From Anoplolepis gracilipes (Eukaryota > Arthropoda > Insecta > Hymenoptera > Formicidae): a DNA stretch of 64,000 nucleotides. The stretch covers positions 10,798,233-10,862,232 of the forward strand of contig NC_132973.1 in the NCBI RefSeq assembly GCF_047496725.1. Direction: 5' to 3'. Both the position numbers and the translations under genes were made by a program. Shown here piece by piece: positions 37,362-48,420 of the stretch (positions within the stretch are counted from its first letter, which is position 1; every line of letters begins with the position of its first letter). The notes beneath the pieces are model-generated. The model made no database searches and had not been told where the DNA came from. It saw only the letters and a program-made list of their open reading frames with translations.

Positions 37362-37892
37362 AAACAGAAGGAAAAGGAATGATACAATGCGAATTGTTTT
37401 TCTTCGGCAAACAACGTCTTTGTATACTCTATACCCGTGTTGTAAGGAGAAAAACCACGATTCTTGTATATGTACATCAATATCTCGATAGTAGCCGTAA
37501 GCCTAACTAGTGAGTGGCGGATTTGCGATAAGGCCAGAGACTCGAATGCAAAAACTGATATTCAGTTGCAAGTGATTGTGTGCACTGATATTTATTTATT
37601 TATTTATTTATTTTTTTTTAGTTTTTACTCGGGACCGAAAAAATATTTATTGTACAAGTTTATAGCTCAAATGCCATTTTGCATTCATTATATAACTTTC
37701 TCATTTACATAAATAGTATTTATGTAAATATATAATTGGCCGATACTATCTACTGAAATAAATAGTTTAATTATAAAAATATAGTGCCCCGAGATGTTTG
37801 AGTAATGCAATTTTCTTTCGTAGCAATAACAGCACGCAACTTTATTTCATATATAGTTCTAATTGTAAGTCACGAATCTACAAGAAGTAAAG

Positions 37893-37919
37893 AAAAAAAA
37901 AAAAAAAAAAAAAAAAAAA
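37893..37919. repeat. Poly-A tract
   Basis: 27 consecutive A. No retroposed gene is visible upstream. Confidence 0.95.
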
Positions 37920-38208
37920 GATGGCAAGAATTTGCATATGTATGCGCGCCGGAAGCAAATCCGCGACACATTATTATTTAACATAATGTAGTGAGTTTTC
38001 GATGTCTTCGAGTATATTTACAGTTTGTACACGTATACACACAGTTATACGCAACATACATACATAACATATGCGCGCGCACAAATGACATCACTCACGG
38101 ATTTACCAGAGATACACTATATCGATGGAGGAAGCGAGGACAATGGCAGGCATAGAACGGAAGAAGTTAACGTTTCGTCGGAGCAGGCGATAATGGCAGG
38201 CAGGACAC

Positions 38209-38231
38209 AAAAAAAAAAAAAAAAAAAAAAA
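38209..38231. repeat. Poly-A tract
   Basis: 23 consecutive A. GGAGGAAGCGAGGACAATGG and a partly similar GGAGCAGGCGATAATGGCAG sit shortly upstream. Confidence 0.93.
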
Positions 38232-38437
38232 TAAAAGTATAAATTACATGTTGTGGTGTAAGCAGTTCTTCGAATGTCGAATAGCGACGAATACGTCTGT
38301 AAATTTTTCGTAAATTCGCTCATTCATCAATTCCTATTTTCATTGTATACCGTTAACAAAACCAGTTTCATTGTAACCCGAGTTGCATCGGCACGTCATT
38401 GCCGCATCATTTGTAACAATACATGATTATATTGGTT

Positions 38438-38443
38438 AATAAA
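38438..38443 (+). terminator. Candidate distal poly(A) signal of Otop-B
   Basis: AATAAA within GGTTAATAAAAGTT, with T/TG-rich sequence starting about 25 bases downstream. This is the best-looking cleavage context after the Otop-B stop, but usage is unproven. Confidence 0.35.
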
Positions 38444-40294
38444 AGTTATCTAGACGTATAATGCGTTTTCTGCCTCTTTGAAATTATTAATCTTTATATT
38501 TCTGCCTCTTGTTTCTCCAGTCAAATTTATTACAGTTTCTATCACAAAAAAAGAAAAAAAGCATGCAAAAGTTATAAGAATTAATAGAATTTATAATTAT
38601 GTTTATACATGATACGCGTAGTTTTTTTTATCTGTTTTGCGTACGCATATTTTGTGTTTCTCAAGTTTAAATATTATATTCTATATAGATAATCATCTAA
38701 TCACGAATATATATGTATACTACATTACTATTATATTTAATTACAGATTATTGTATAAAATTTTTTTATATATAATATAGAGAAAGTTTTTAAATAATTT
38801 TTTTAATTCGCAGGTTTCTCTTAAATGGCCAGTTCGCACACACATACGAATGCCGTAGAGTTATTTCGATTTTTATAATTATGTAACTTAAAATATATTT
38901 CGATATGCTTAAAATACAGATCAACAGCCAGTAAATGACAGTCACGTAAGAGTCATGTATCTACTGCAGATACAAGTTTTCAAATATCAAATTTTTTTCC
39001 ACACATTATACAATTTACATATGAAAATTCAACTTGAAAATATACTGAATTGAAAAATATTTACAATGAGAAAGATTTTAATTCGCTCTGAATATTATTG
39101 ATAAAAAGTACACATGAGAGCGTGTAACACTCAACTGAATTTCATGTTCACCACGCGAGATGGTGGTTGTTTCTACCCGGGCTCAGGGACACAGTGCACA
39201 GTGATACAACTCCGTTGGTTCATATATTGTACAAATTATCATTAAGTTATTAACACCTTGCATTTAATATTTGTGTATACTCGGATGCTATCTAAACTTG
39301 CACGCGAGAGTCGCAACATCGGTGTTTAGATCTCGTGTACGCCTTGTGAATATAATCAGTTCGCGGTTGAAATTATTAGGTCGGTTGAATTATTAATCGT
39401 TGCATTATTAATTTGAAGATCGTATCGTGTCTGAGCCACCTGCGCGTATAAAGTATGTTAAGGACATCATCCAAATGAAATTTAACGATTTCTTTGCACG
39501 ACATTTATAACATACATCCGCGTTACAGTTTAAACATTAATAAAAAGCTTTTAATATTTAACTTTTACATTACTTAACATTAATAGTTTTTCTACGTCTA
39601 GATATAGTTTTAGAAAAACACAAGTAACTTTACTTATATATTTTCACAATTTTTTAAAACATTCTTTTCACATATAAAAATTATTTTAGTACACATGTAA
39701 ATAAGAATTATAAAAATATAGTATTTGGATGCAGAAGAAAAAAAAAACTCTTACATATATATTAATGTTCCTATACAAAAGACAATGTAAGAAAGAGTGC
39801 ATGTAATTATGTAAAAATTATGTAAAGTATTATGAAATCGAACAAACCAAACACATGAATTAGGAATCGTAATTAACGAAATACACTCTAACAATAACAA
39901 GAATAACGCAAGCGAGCAACGAAAAGACGGAAGGCGCGCAACGTCGAACGGACGAAATTATGAACGAGATGGAAAACACGACTGGACCGAAGAAGAAAAA
40001 AAACGTACACAAATGCATATGTATGGTAGGCGCGACATCGCCAGAAGTGTTCGCTGGCTGGCTGGCATTGTAAACGACCGGTAAACAATTAGTCGCGCCG
40101 TATGGCGATGAATCATTATTAAAGACGACGATGACGAGAGCGACTGTCCTCAGGCGCTCTGTGGTCCCGGTCATTCGTGGCAGGCCTGGTTAACATACGA
40201 CATTAATTTGCGTAAGGTGTGTTTTGGGGTGCTACTTGAAAAGACAGCAGCGGATGTGGGTGCGCAATAGAAAGGAGATGACGTACCGAAAGCA

Positions 40295-40340
40295 AGGAGG
40301 AGGAGGAGGAAGAAGAAGAAGAAGAAGAAGAAGAAGAAGA
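40295..40340. repeat. (GGA)n/(GAA)n triplet repeat
   Basis: GGA triplets merging into GAA triplets. The Gly-Arg and Leu-Pro ORFs on the two strands are repeat translations. Confidence 0.95.
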
Positions 40341-40433
40341 GAAGCATCGGCCCCGCGCCGGGGCCTCATTTGCCTTTCAATGTATACTGCTTCCCTTCGT
40401 CTTCTTCTCATTGTGCAACACGGAGCCATTGTC

Positions 40434-40553
40434 ATGCCTCCGTATACCATGTATTACCTGCGCCTATCCGTATTCCTGTCGGCGTGGGTGGCGACCGCGC
40501 ACGGCAGCCGCGTTAAAAGGCCGATTCCTAAAACATGTTTCAGATACTCGTGA
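40434..40553 (+). CDS. Candidate short ORF with signal-peptide-like start
   Basis: A 39-codon ORF in a locally GC-rich patch. After MPPYT, a second Met begins MYYLRLSVFLSAWVATAHG: one basic residue, a hydrophobic core and a small-residue end, like a secretory signal. It is followed by SRVKR, a furin-like basic site, a short tail with one Cys, and TGA. It could be a tiny secreted peptide, the first exon of a longer secreted protein (no good donor seen), or chance. Product not recognised. Confidence 0.2.
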   Translation: MPPYTMYYLRLSVFLSAWVATAHGSRVKRPIPKTCFRYS

Positions 40554-41241
40554 CCTGTTCGTGCCACGCATTTTCTCAGAATAATCGCTAAAAGAATTAT
40601 ATTCGTCTCCAACGTTCACCGCGACTATCGGGTAGAATCCGTGTTTACAGGTTGCTAAGCGAGACGTGGAATTATCATTGACAATAAGAAATATCAGGTG
40701 AATGTCATTGTAAGAAATTATAATGGTAAAAGAAAAATATTCAAATCTGTAATATATTTATAAGGGTGTGAAGAGACATTTAAAAAAAAAAATATTGCAA
40801 AAGCAAAGCACATTCATTTTTCTGCTTAATTTTGTCGAATAAAAAATAATATTTTAAGTACACGCTACAAACTATTTTTTTTTTTTTTCAATCACGAATA
40901 ACCATTTCAATGTTGAGAATTTAACACATTTGCATTCTACAAAATTCTCTTTTAATTTCCAACTACTCATATTCCTCGCAAAGTATGGAGGCGATGTCTT
41001 CAGCTTGTTTAACTACGATCCATCATCGAGATAACGAGGCTACTAGGAATTCATCCCAAGTAATCCCGTGTTTGAAAGGCTGATAACATTCTACAACCGG
41101 GAGATTTCTCCTCATCAGTACGCGTGGTTGCGACGTCAAAAATCGCAAGTCTCTAGCATGCTTCCGGATACCCGACGGCTTTTCACTCTAGAGGCAACGT
41201 AATAGTCCGTATAATGGCGGTCGTCGGGTGGCGGGTGCGAG

Positions 41242-41280
41242 TCGATTCGATTCGATTCGATTCGACTCGACTCGACTCGA
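41242..41280. repeat. TTCGA/CTCGA pentanucleotide tandem array
   Basis: Eight pentamers, starting GTCGA, then TTCGA four times, then CTCGA three times. The T-to-C change halfway suggests a point mutation spread by slippage. Confidence 0.92.
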
Positions 41281-42224
41281 GGAAGCGAATCGACTCGAAG
41301 ACGCCCCGGGCGGCTTGACGCAGCCGTGCGAGGTGAGAGACCACAGGCTGTTTGTACCGCTTAGGCTAATGAGGTACAGATGGTGATATTGTTGTGTGTG
41401 CGCCGTAAGGTGAACCGCAAGGGAAAGACGAAGAGACGCACGCACACGCAATGCATACGAATCCGGCGCAAGGTGGCTAGGAAAGGCGAAAGGGGTTGCC
41501 CTCGTTTGATTCGATCCTTATCTCGGCCAGCCGGTCGGTCCTGGCTACTGGCCGCGCCGATCGCTATCTCGTCGCCCGATACGCACCCTCCTTTTAACCC
41601 GGTGTTACCTGTAAAACCTGCGGCGCTCGAGTGCACACGCTCGCCTTTTTCGGCCTGGCCCGACTCGGCGCAGATGCGTCGCACTGCTTGCATACCGGCG
41701 CGTACAAGTCGATCCTCGCGCGATAATGCGTCGCCCCTGACTGATGTCCGGTCGTTTCGCGATCTATGTACGATACGATAAGAGCAAACGCTAAGATTTA
41801 CCGCACGTTAGTAACGGCAGGGAAAGCTTTTGAAACGCTCGCTTTTCCATCTATTCCAAAGTACATATCTAATACGTTATCTTTAACCCTTATTCCGTAC
41901 TGATGGATCATTTTTGTCTGTGATTTTTCTAACAACGTCAATTTCTTGGAAACAAATAATTATAAAATAATATATTTAAGTAAATTAGTTTTCAAATTTA
42001 TTATTTTAATCTTTATTTATTTAGAATGTTCAAAGAAGGTATATACATCTTTTCAGATTTTTTTAAAACACTTTTACATATTAATAAACTTATCGAAAAT
42101 ATCACCTGTAGTTAGAAGGTGCCAAAAATAACAATACGGAGTAAGGGTTAATTATTTTTACATAAAAAAAAAAAAAGATAAACACATTTTTTCTAAATCA
42201 TTTTTTAAATAAAAGTATCTTTAA

Positions 42225-42310
42225 TATTTCGAATATAAATAAGGCTCCTAATATTTACAAACAAGTAACTATCAACTTGACGAATAAGAGCTATACGCGG
42301 AAAGAATTAT
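42225..42310. repeat. Diverged copy of the 42.8-kb repeat
   Basis: Matches 42810-42880 from TTTCGAATATAA through CGAATAAGAGCTATACGC with scattered substitutions and a 4-base indel. Two copies half a kilobase apart in the same orientation suggest a dispersed or locally duplicated repeat. Confidence 0.75.
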
Positions 42311-42837
42311 CTTTAATTATTTTTATATAACGCGAGGAGAGAGGCAAAAAGAAAAAGTAAACTTATTAACTATTTGAGCTATACGATCTGTAATAAATGC
42401 AAAACGTGTCATTTTTTTATTTTTAATATTCTTTTTTATATTGTACGTTTCATAAAACTTTTGATAACAAAGATATCTGCATGTAAAAATACCTAAAACG
42501 AATTGAATAGAACGGCTGAAATCGGCGAAACGAGAGCAAGTTAAAATGAACAGTCGCGATTTCACACCGCGACCGTGATCTGTGATTTCACGGCAGCTGC
42601 TCGCGAGGCAGGAAGTGAGACATCATACGTGTGCGCTGGCTAACTTTCTTGCATAATGTGAAATCGGGAACGGAACACGTTGGCCGCTTGTCTTTACAAC
42701 GGACAATCGTCAATGAAGGAACAATGAAACGATGAATCGTTCTCAAGTTGACGTTCGGCGCACAGAGAGTGCTTCAATTGATTCCTCCAAAAGGATAAAA
42801 TTATTTAAAATTTCGAATATAAGGCTCTTAATATTTA

Positions 42838-42980
42838 CAAACAAACAATTATCAACCTGGCGAATAAGAGCCATACGCAGATGTTGTTTTAATTTTCGCG
42901 GAAAAAATTAATTTCTAAGAAATTTACGCATAAACATCTGCGTATGGCTCTTATTCGCCAGGTTGATAATTATTTGTTTG
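42838..42980. repeat. 48-bp inverted repeat (hairpin)
   Basis: The arms 42838-42885 and 42933-42980 are reverse complements with one mismatch, around a 47-base spacer. The arm core reads CGAATAAGAGCCATACGC. A third, diverged copy of the left arm lies at 42225-42310, so this is a mobile or duplicated repeat rather than a unique hairpin. Confidence 0.88.
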
Positions 42981-44466
42981 TGGATAAAATTATTTCTTAC
43001 AACGAATAAAATATCTTTGTGTAAAAATAAAACATAGTAAGAAAAAAAATAATACAGAATATAGCCTCTTCTTTTAATAAAAGTGCAAAACAAAAATTAT
43101 TAGTTTACTTAAATAGTTGTTGCTTAAATATTTATTAAGGTCGCGAATCATCAAAAGATATACGAATGAATTTAAAACTTTTAAATAATTATATATGCAT
43201 TGGATTGACATGCATATTATACGTCACAGACTCGTCGCGAGTAATCCAAAGGCGATAATAGTCTCGATTGTTGTTTGCACTTTTCTTCAAAGGGGAAAGG
43301 GCTTCCGTTTAGGGGCGGAATAAGTGCATCCTTAATTACCTTTTGACTCGGACCGATAAAAGGATAATAGGATCTTCCCTCTATTTCCGTTCTCGTCTAC
43401 GGGCCCAATTTTTTAATAGTCGTCATTACGGTCTTTCTCGACATAGACGAGCACCGGAGATGTAATCCGTGGGCATCAAACTGGAACGTTTCGCGTTCGG
43501 TATAATGTAGACAGGATGCTAATTTGATTATTAGTCCGATTGCGGCAGTTATGAATCGCAAAACTGCTAGATTGCGGTAATCACTATTTTCCGACAGCGC
43601 GCGCTTTCTTATCGCGGGAAACACCGAACGCCATAATTACGAGCGTTTAGCTATAAGAACAATATGTAGAATATGAGTTCCACGGAAAAATAATACTCGA
43701 GTTTCGAAACCAGCCGATCGAATTAATTGTTTTTATTCGCGTCACAAGTATCAAAGTGGAAAATTGCATTGTCAGTCGTGAAAAATATTTCTGCGAGCGC
43801 AACGAGATATTTTTATAGTCGCGGACAACAAAATTTGAATTTAAAAAAATTTCGCCGAAAAATATATTTCTATGCAAAAATATCCAAACACAAGTATATC
43901 TACATAAATTGTCGACTAACTAGAAACTGCGATGAAAAACAGCATTGTGAACATCAGGAATATATTTATAAGGCCGGCTTGTCGGCTCGTCGTAAATTCC
44001 GGACGAGACTTTTTACAGGTAGCACGAAATAACGTAGGTGGATGCATAAAGTAGGTGGACTGCACTTATCTACAACCCCCGTGCGAATGTAGCGGCGTAC
44101 TTAGGTTAAATTACCGGTAGGCACACGTGCAAGTGCCATTAGTTTTCTCTCGTGCGTACGGCACCATGACTGGGCAAGGCATTAGCGTTTCATACGCGTT
44201 TATGCAAATATCTCTCGACTTTAAGAACGCCGCAACGACTGGAGATTGTGAGTGTGCGGCGACAGCGCGAAAAATCGCAAATACGACAGTCGCAAAGTCC
44301 GATTACGCTTGTTAACGGCACGAACGATGATTTTCCAACCTAACGGATCGTCTCTGTACCTTTATGCATATAAACTAGAAAAATAAAAGTAGAAAAGGTA
44401 GATGTTGATCAGGTTTTCTTAAATATTCTTATATTTAAAGAAAGAAAATATATTATAATTTTTTCC

Positions 44467-44473
<7 letters not shown>

Positions 44474-44497
<24 letters not shown>

Positions 44498-44498
44498 C
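44474..44498. repeat. TA microsatellite
   Basis: About 12 TA units. Confidence 0.9.
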
Positions 44499-46127
44499 TT
44501 GAATCTTCTTATAATTTTCTATTTATAAATTGATTTTAAAATTCTTTAAATTTTGTTTCCCTTCCGAAACATGATTCTATACATGTCGTCTTGACAGAAC
44601 CATGATTGAAAGTAACCTTGTCAAATTTTGTCAAATGATTAAATTAGACAAACCTAGATGCAAATTCTTGAATTACTTTTTGCGATGACGATAGAGAGTT
44701 AAAGGGCTTAAAATTTGGAGATGTCCTAGCTGTAAATGCATCTAACTGTGCACTCACGATCTCTCGCGAGTTCCGCGGACTATCGATCTTCTCACGGTTT
44801 CTCTTCTTGCGGTCTAGGGAAGACGAGAGAGAAAGGTAGAACTCGTGAAACCGCGCCGGAAGATAGATGAGGGAGACCGATCGCTCGAGAGACAGGAGCG
44901 ACGAGGAAGAGACTTCTCCGGAGGCGACGGGGGAGGGGGAGAGAATACAGAATCAAGAGGGACGAGGAGAGGACAGGGAGAAGAATTGAAAGAAGTTATG
45001 AAAATAAGGCGAAGCCGGAAGGGGGCGTACGATATGCGCATGCGACGATCGACACGCAAGACAGGCGCTCTAATTTTAGATCTTGTCACTCTGACGCCAG
45101 CTGGCGTGCCCCTCCCCGTCTATTACACGCGTTTACGCACACACCACACACGCTGTAGCCGGCGAGCGCAGCGCAATACAGCGCAGCGCTCGCCGGAGAG
45201 CGCAGACTCTCTCTCTCTCTCTCTCTTTCTTTCTCACACGCTCAGCGCGACGCATATCCGACGTGCACGTCACGATCGCGCACCAGCAGCCTCACGCACG
45301 GATGCGAAATGCGCGAGAGATGGATGCTTACCCGACTATTACGTGCGACTCGATCATATACGCAGGACGTGCGTAAAAAAAACCGCAGAATGACCTCGCG
45401 AACACCTCCTCTCCATATGTCCATCTGCGCGCCACCGACTGTTCCCGAACCGGGAGCAGTCATTTAAATACGAAATTCCCATAACGAAAAAAGAAAGGCA
45501 AGAGGGTAGATCTCGAGTTTCATTAGATTTCTCTTTGTAAAATCGTATCTGGATGAAGCGATATTTCTCAATACGCATTTCATATAAATTATAACAGTAA
45601 TAATCTTTTACTTCGAAGACTTGAAAATTGTGCATCATATCTAGACATTAATATGAAAAACTCGTTAAACAAATTAGAAAAAAGTGTGGAAACAAGTATG
45701 CTCTTGTCGTTTAAATTTATGTAAAGCAAACATTAATTCCACCATAAGTCAGTCCGCTTAAACATTAATTGCAAATAAAATAAAAAACTTGATATCTCCG
45801 AGCGCCGATGAAATAATTATGAAGGTAACGGTAGAGGTGAAAATATGCGATTTCCATTTCTGAGATATTAAAATAATTGCTATCATTACACATCACGTTG
45901 GATGGTCGTTACCAACAAGAAGTCTCGAGTTGATCTAAAAGTCTGCGCAATTTACTGGTATGCATGTATTTTTTTCTCGCCCTACTGCGAGGAAGTGCAC
46001 GCATGTCTATGATTGCCAGTTGAACACGCGGGTTTAACGTCATCCGTCTTGTTGTGAGGAATGTATCACGATACAAAAATTAAAAAAATTATTAAATTTA
46101 AAGTTATAATATGATGTTAACAATTCT

Positions 46128-46165
46128 GGCCAACGTTTCGATCAGATTTTTTCTGATCTTCAGCG
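46128..46165. other. Stem-loop with GGCCAACGTTTC / CTTCAG borders
   Basis: GATCAGA at 46140-46146 pairs perfectly with TCTGATC at 46152-46158 around a T5 loop. On the minus strand it reads CTGAAGA, stem, GAAACGTTGGCC. Similar arrangements recur in animal retroelement-derived repeats, as I recall; no open reading frame of such an element is visible here. Confidence 0.4.
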
Positions 46166-46795
46166 CATAAATGAATTATTGCTCTAATGTCAAATATTTT
46201 ATTGTTATAATATTACAGAGCCTTTACGTTACTAATTAATAATCACTATTATAAACATACTATACTGACATTTAGTTGACGTATAATCGTCAAATTATTT
46301 TGTTAAATTTAATTAAATCTTAGTTCACTTTTTGCTCTCTACAATCATTACACTCTCTTAATCAATTATATTCAATTATCTAATTTCTTATCGAAATAAA
46401 AATTTTCTGTTCTTCTATAAAAGGTTAAAAGGTGTTTTTTGCGTCCACTTTAGAAAACGCTATGCATAGGAAAACAGGTAGTCGCTTAAGAAAGAATCTC
46501 GTAATTTATACACTTAACACGTGCACCTGCCGAGTCTACCGTCCAGACTTGGCAGGGCAGAGCAACTCAATCTTCCGTATCCGGGAAAGCGCGCAGATCC
46601 GAGTCCACGTGCAAAGTTATTACGCAAATCGTAAACGGCCGTGAGGAGGTGGACGACGTAGAAGAAGGCGAAGCGAGTCGCCGAAGAATAGGCTGTAATT
46701 TCGCGAGGTGGCGTCGCGCGATTCATGAGCTAGATCAGCTCGATCTCTCGATAAATTGCGGCCTGTATAAAACAGGGAAGGAAAGACGAAAAGAT

Positions 46796-46796
<1 letters not shown>

Positions 46797-46832
<36 letters not shown>
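46797..46832. repeat. GA microsatellite
   Basis: GA repeat with one AAAG interruption, about 30 bases after GTATAAAACAGG (a TATA-like site at 46766). Confidence 0.92.
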
Positions 46833-46833
<1 letters not shown>

Positions 46834-48019
46834 GGCATCCGTACCCTTTTCTCCCGAGATATATCTTACATGAACGTTGTATCTAACGGGGCGCGCTGAT
46901 GGGAGAGCGGAGGGAAGGACGGATGATATCTTCGCTCTAAGAGTTCCGTGGCAATCGGGAATGGAAAGAAGGCGCACTCATTGGACCTTCACTTCCTCTC
47001 ATTGTTCTCTCCTATCGTCTCCTTTCCTTCGCGCTACCGCGAAGGCGCTTTCTCAGCTCGCCTTAATTCGCCTGACCGTATTCAGGAGAGAAGGAAGAGA
47101 AGAAGGGGAGGAAGGGAGGGAGGGAGGTGGGAGGTGGGACCCGGTGGTAACAGTGTAACATCCGATTAGCTCATTATGCGAAGATCGACGTTGATAAATT
47201 CGACGCGTTGGCCGCTCGAAATACGCGGTTGCGGGCGATTCCGCTCTGGTCGTTTCGCGTTATGCTACCAACACGCTCTCGTGGCTTCCGACAGATATTC
47301 TCCATGAGAGAACGATTGTCGATTATTTCTCGTAGTCTAGCGGTACCGTTGCAACTACAAGGTGACGCTGACAATGAGTTTCCGGAGACATTATGAATAT
47401 CTATTATGAATATCGTTAGGAACACATCGAAAAGGAGATGACATTTTTTTTTTTTTAAATTAACTATATAAATAAAGAAAGCCCGCAGAAAATTTTCAAA
47501 TATCTAAAGTGAAATATTTTAGTGAAAAATTATTATGACATAAGACAGTTTTATACATATGTACACATTTAATATATTTTAATTTAAAAATATCTATCTA
47601 TCAAATTTTTACGCAGTTTCCTGGTTATAATAGGTATTATTACGTAGATTGCTGTAAAAAATGAATGTTATGTAAACAGATGTATGCATTTTCCAAGTGA
47701 AAGTCAATTCTTTTTTACTCGTACGATATTTCACGAAGTATCAAATTCATAGTAATTAATGTTGTATCAAGTTTTTCTTGGATACCGTGTTCGGCTCGTT
47801 AAAAGACAACAGGTGTAGATATGCAGGTACGGTTGTTAATGATCCAAGGTTTTTCCGATATAACCAGGTGCATACTCTCAAGTGGTAAAAACCAGGTGAG
47901 AATCAAGGCTACGCGAGAAAGTTTGCAAAGAAATCTGGCCAGATTGATTAATTACGACCAATGATTACATCAATTTACGCAAATATCAATTTAATATTAA
48001 TCGTAAAACGATATAGCCG

Positions 48020-48420
48020 CACTCAAAAAAATATTTTGCTAATGTAGATAGATTTCTAGATGTCTCAATTAAAACTTATCGCTATACTTTTTGTATCTGT
48101 TAGAATATTGTTTGTCACGTATAAAATTTATAGCAGCAATATTCTAGCGATACCTCTAGAAAATTTAGATCCTATTGCCAAATATTAATCACAAATATAA
48201 TTGTTCTTGATAAATAGGCCTTAAAGATAGGCATCGCGGAAAAATTTTCCGTCTAAATCACACTAATAGGACGGATATAAATTCTGTCTCTGTCATTTAA
48301 ATTGATTAAGTGCAAAATATATGATCAGTATCACAGTATTTGCCAATAATTTATCTGTTTCAGTTAATTTTTTACACCTAGAAAATTTTTGTTCAAGTTG
48401 CAAGATCATTTTTTTGAATG
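48020..48420 (+). mobile_element. MITE family 2, copy 1
   Basis: About 400-bp element with ends CACTCAAAAAAATATTTTGC and GATCATTTTTTTGAATG. A second copy in the same orientation lies at 50802-51194, similar over the full length with small indels. This copy has degenerated at its right end (GAATG instead of GAGTG) and lacks a clean TA duplication. No coding capacity. Confidence 0.82.

Larger units (their letters stand above)
33539..40180 (+). other. 3' flank and probable long 3' UTR of Otop-B
   Basis: No coding exon recognised. The first AATAAA candidate is in GAATAAAATT near 36236. A more convincing one, TTAATAAAAGTTATC at 38438-38443, is followed by a TG/T-rich stretch, so a 3' UTR of up to about 4.9 kb is possible. 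Simple repeats are frequent: GA at 33921-33945, GAA at 35324-35352, TA at 36532-36573, GA at 37315-37361, poly-A at 37893-37919 and 38209-38231. The remainder is AT-rich without features. Confidence 0.45.
40554..48019. other. Gene-poor region with GC-rich islands
   Basis: No gene identified. GC-rich islands lie at 41170-41790, 44780-45470 and 46500-47400. Their ORFs are Arg/Ser-rich and occur in several frames at once, which is typical of GC-rich noncoding DNA. The AT-rich remainder holds an inverted repeat near 42.9 kb, a stem-loop at 46.1 kb and simple repeats. Confidence 0.45.

Noticed and set aside
44845..45393. 182-codon + strand ORF
   Set aside because: Arg/Gly/Ser-rich with simple-repeat content, overlapped by open frames on the other strand and without recognisable domains. 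Typical of GC-rich noncoding DNA.
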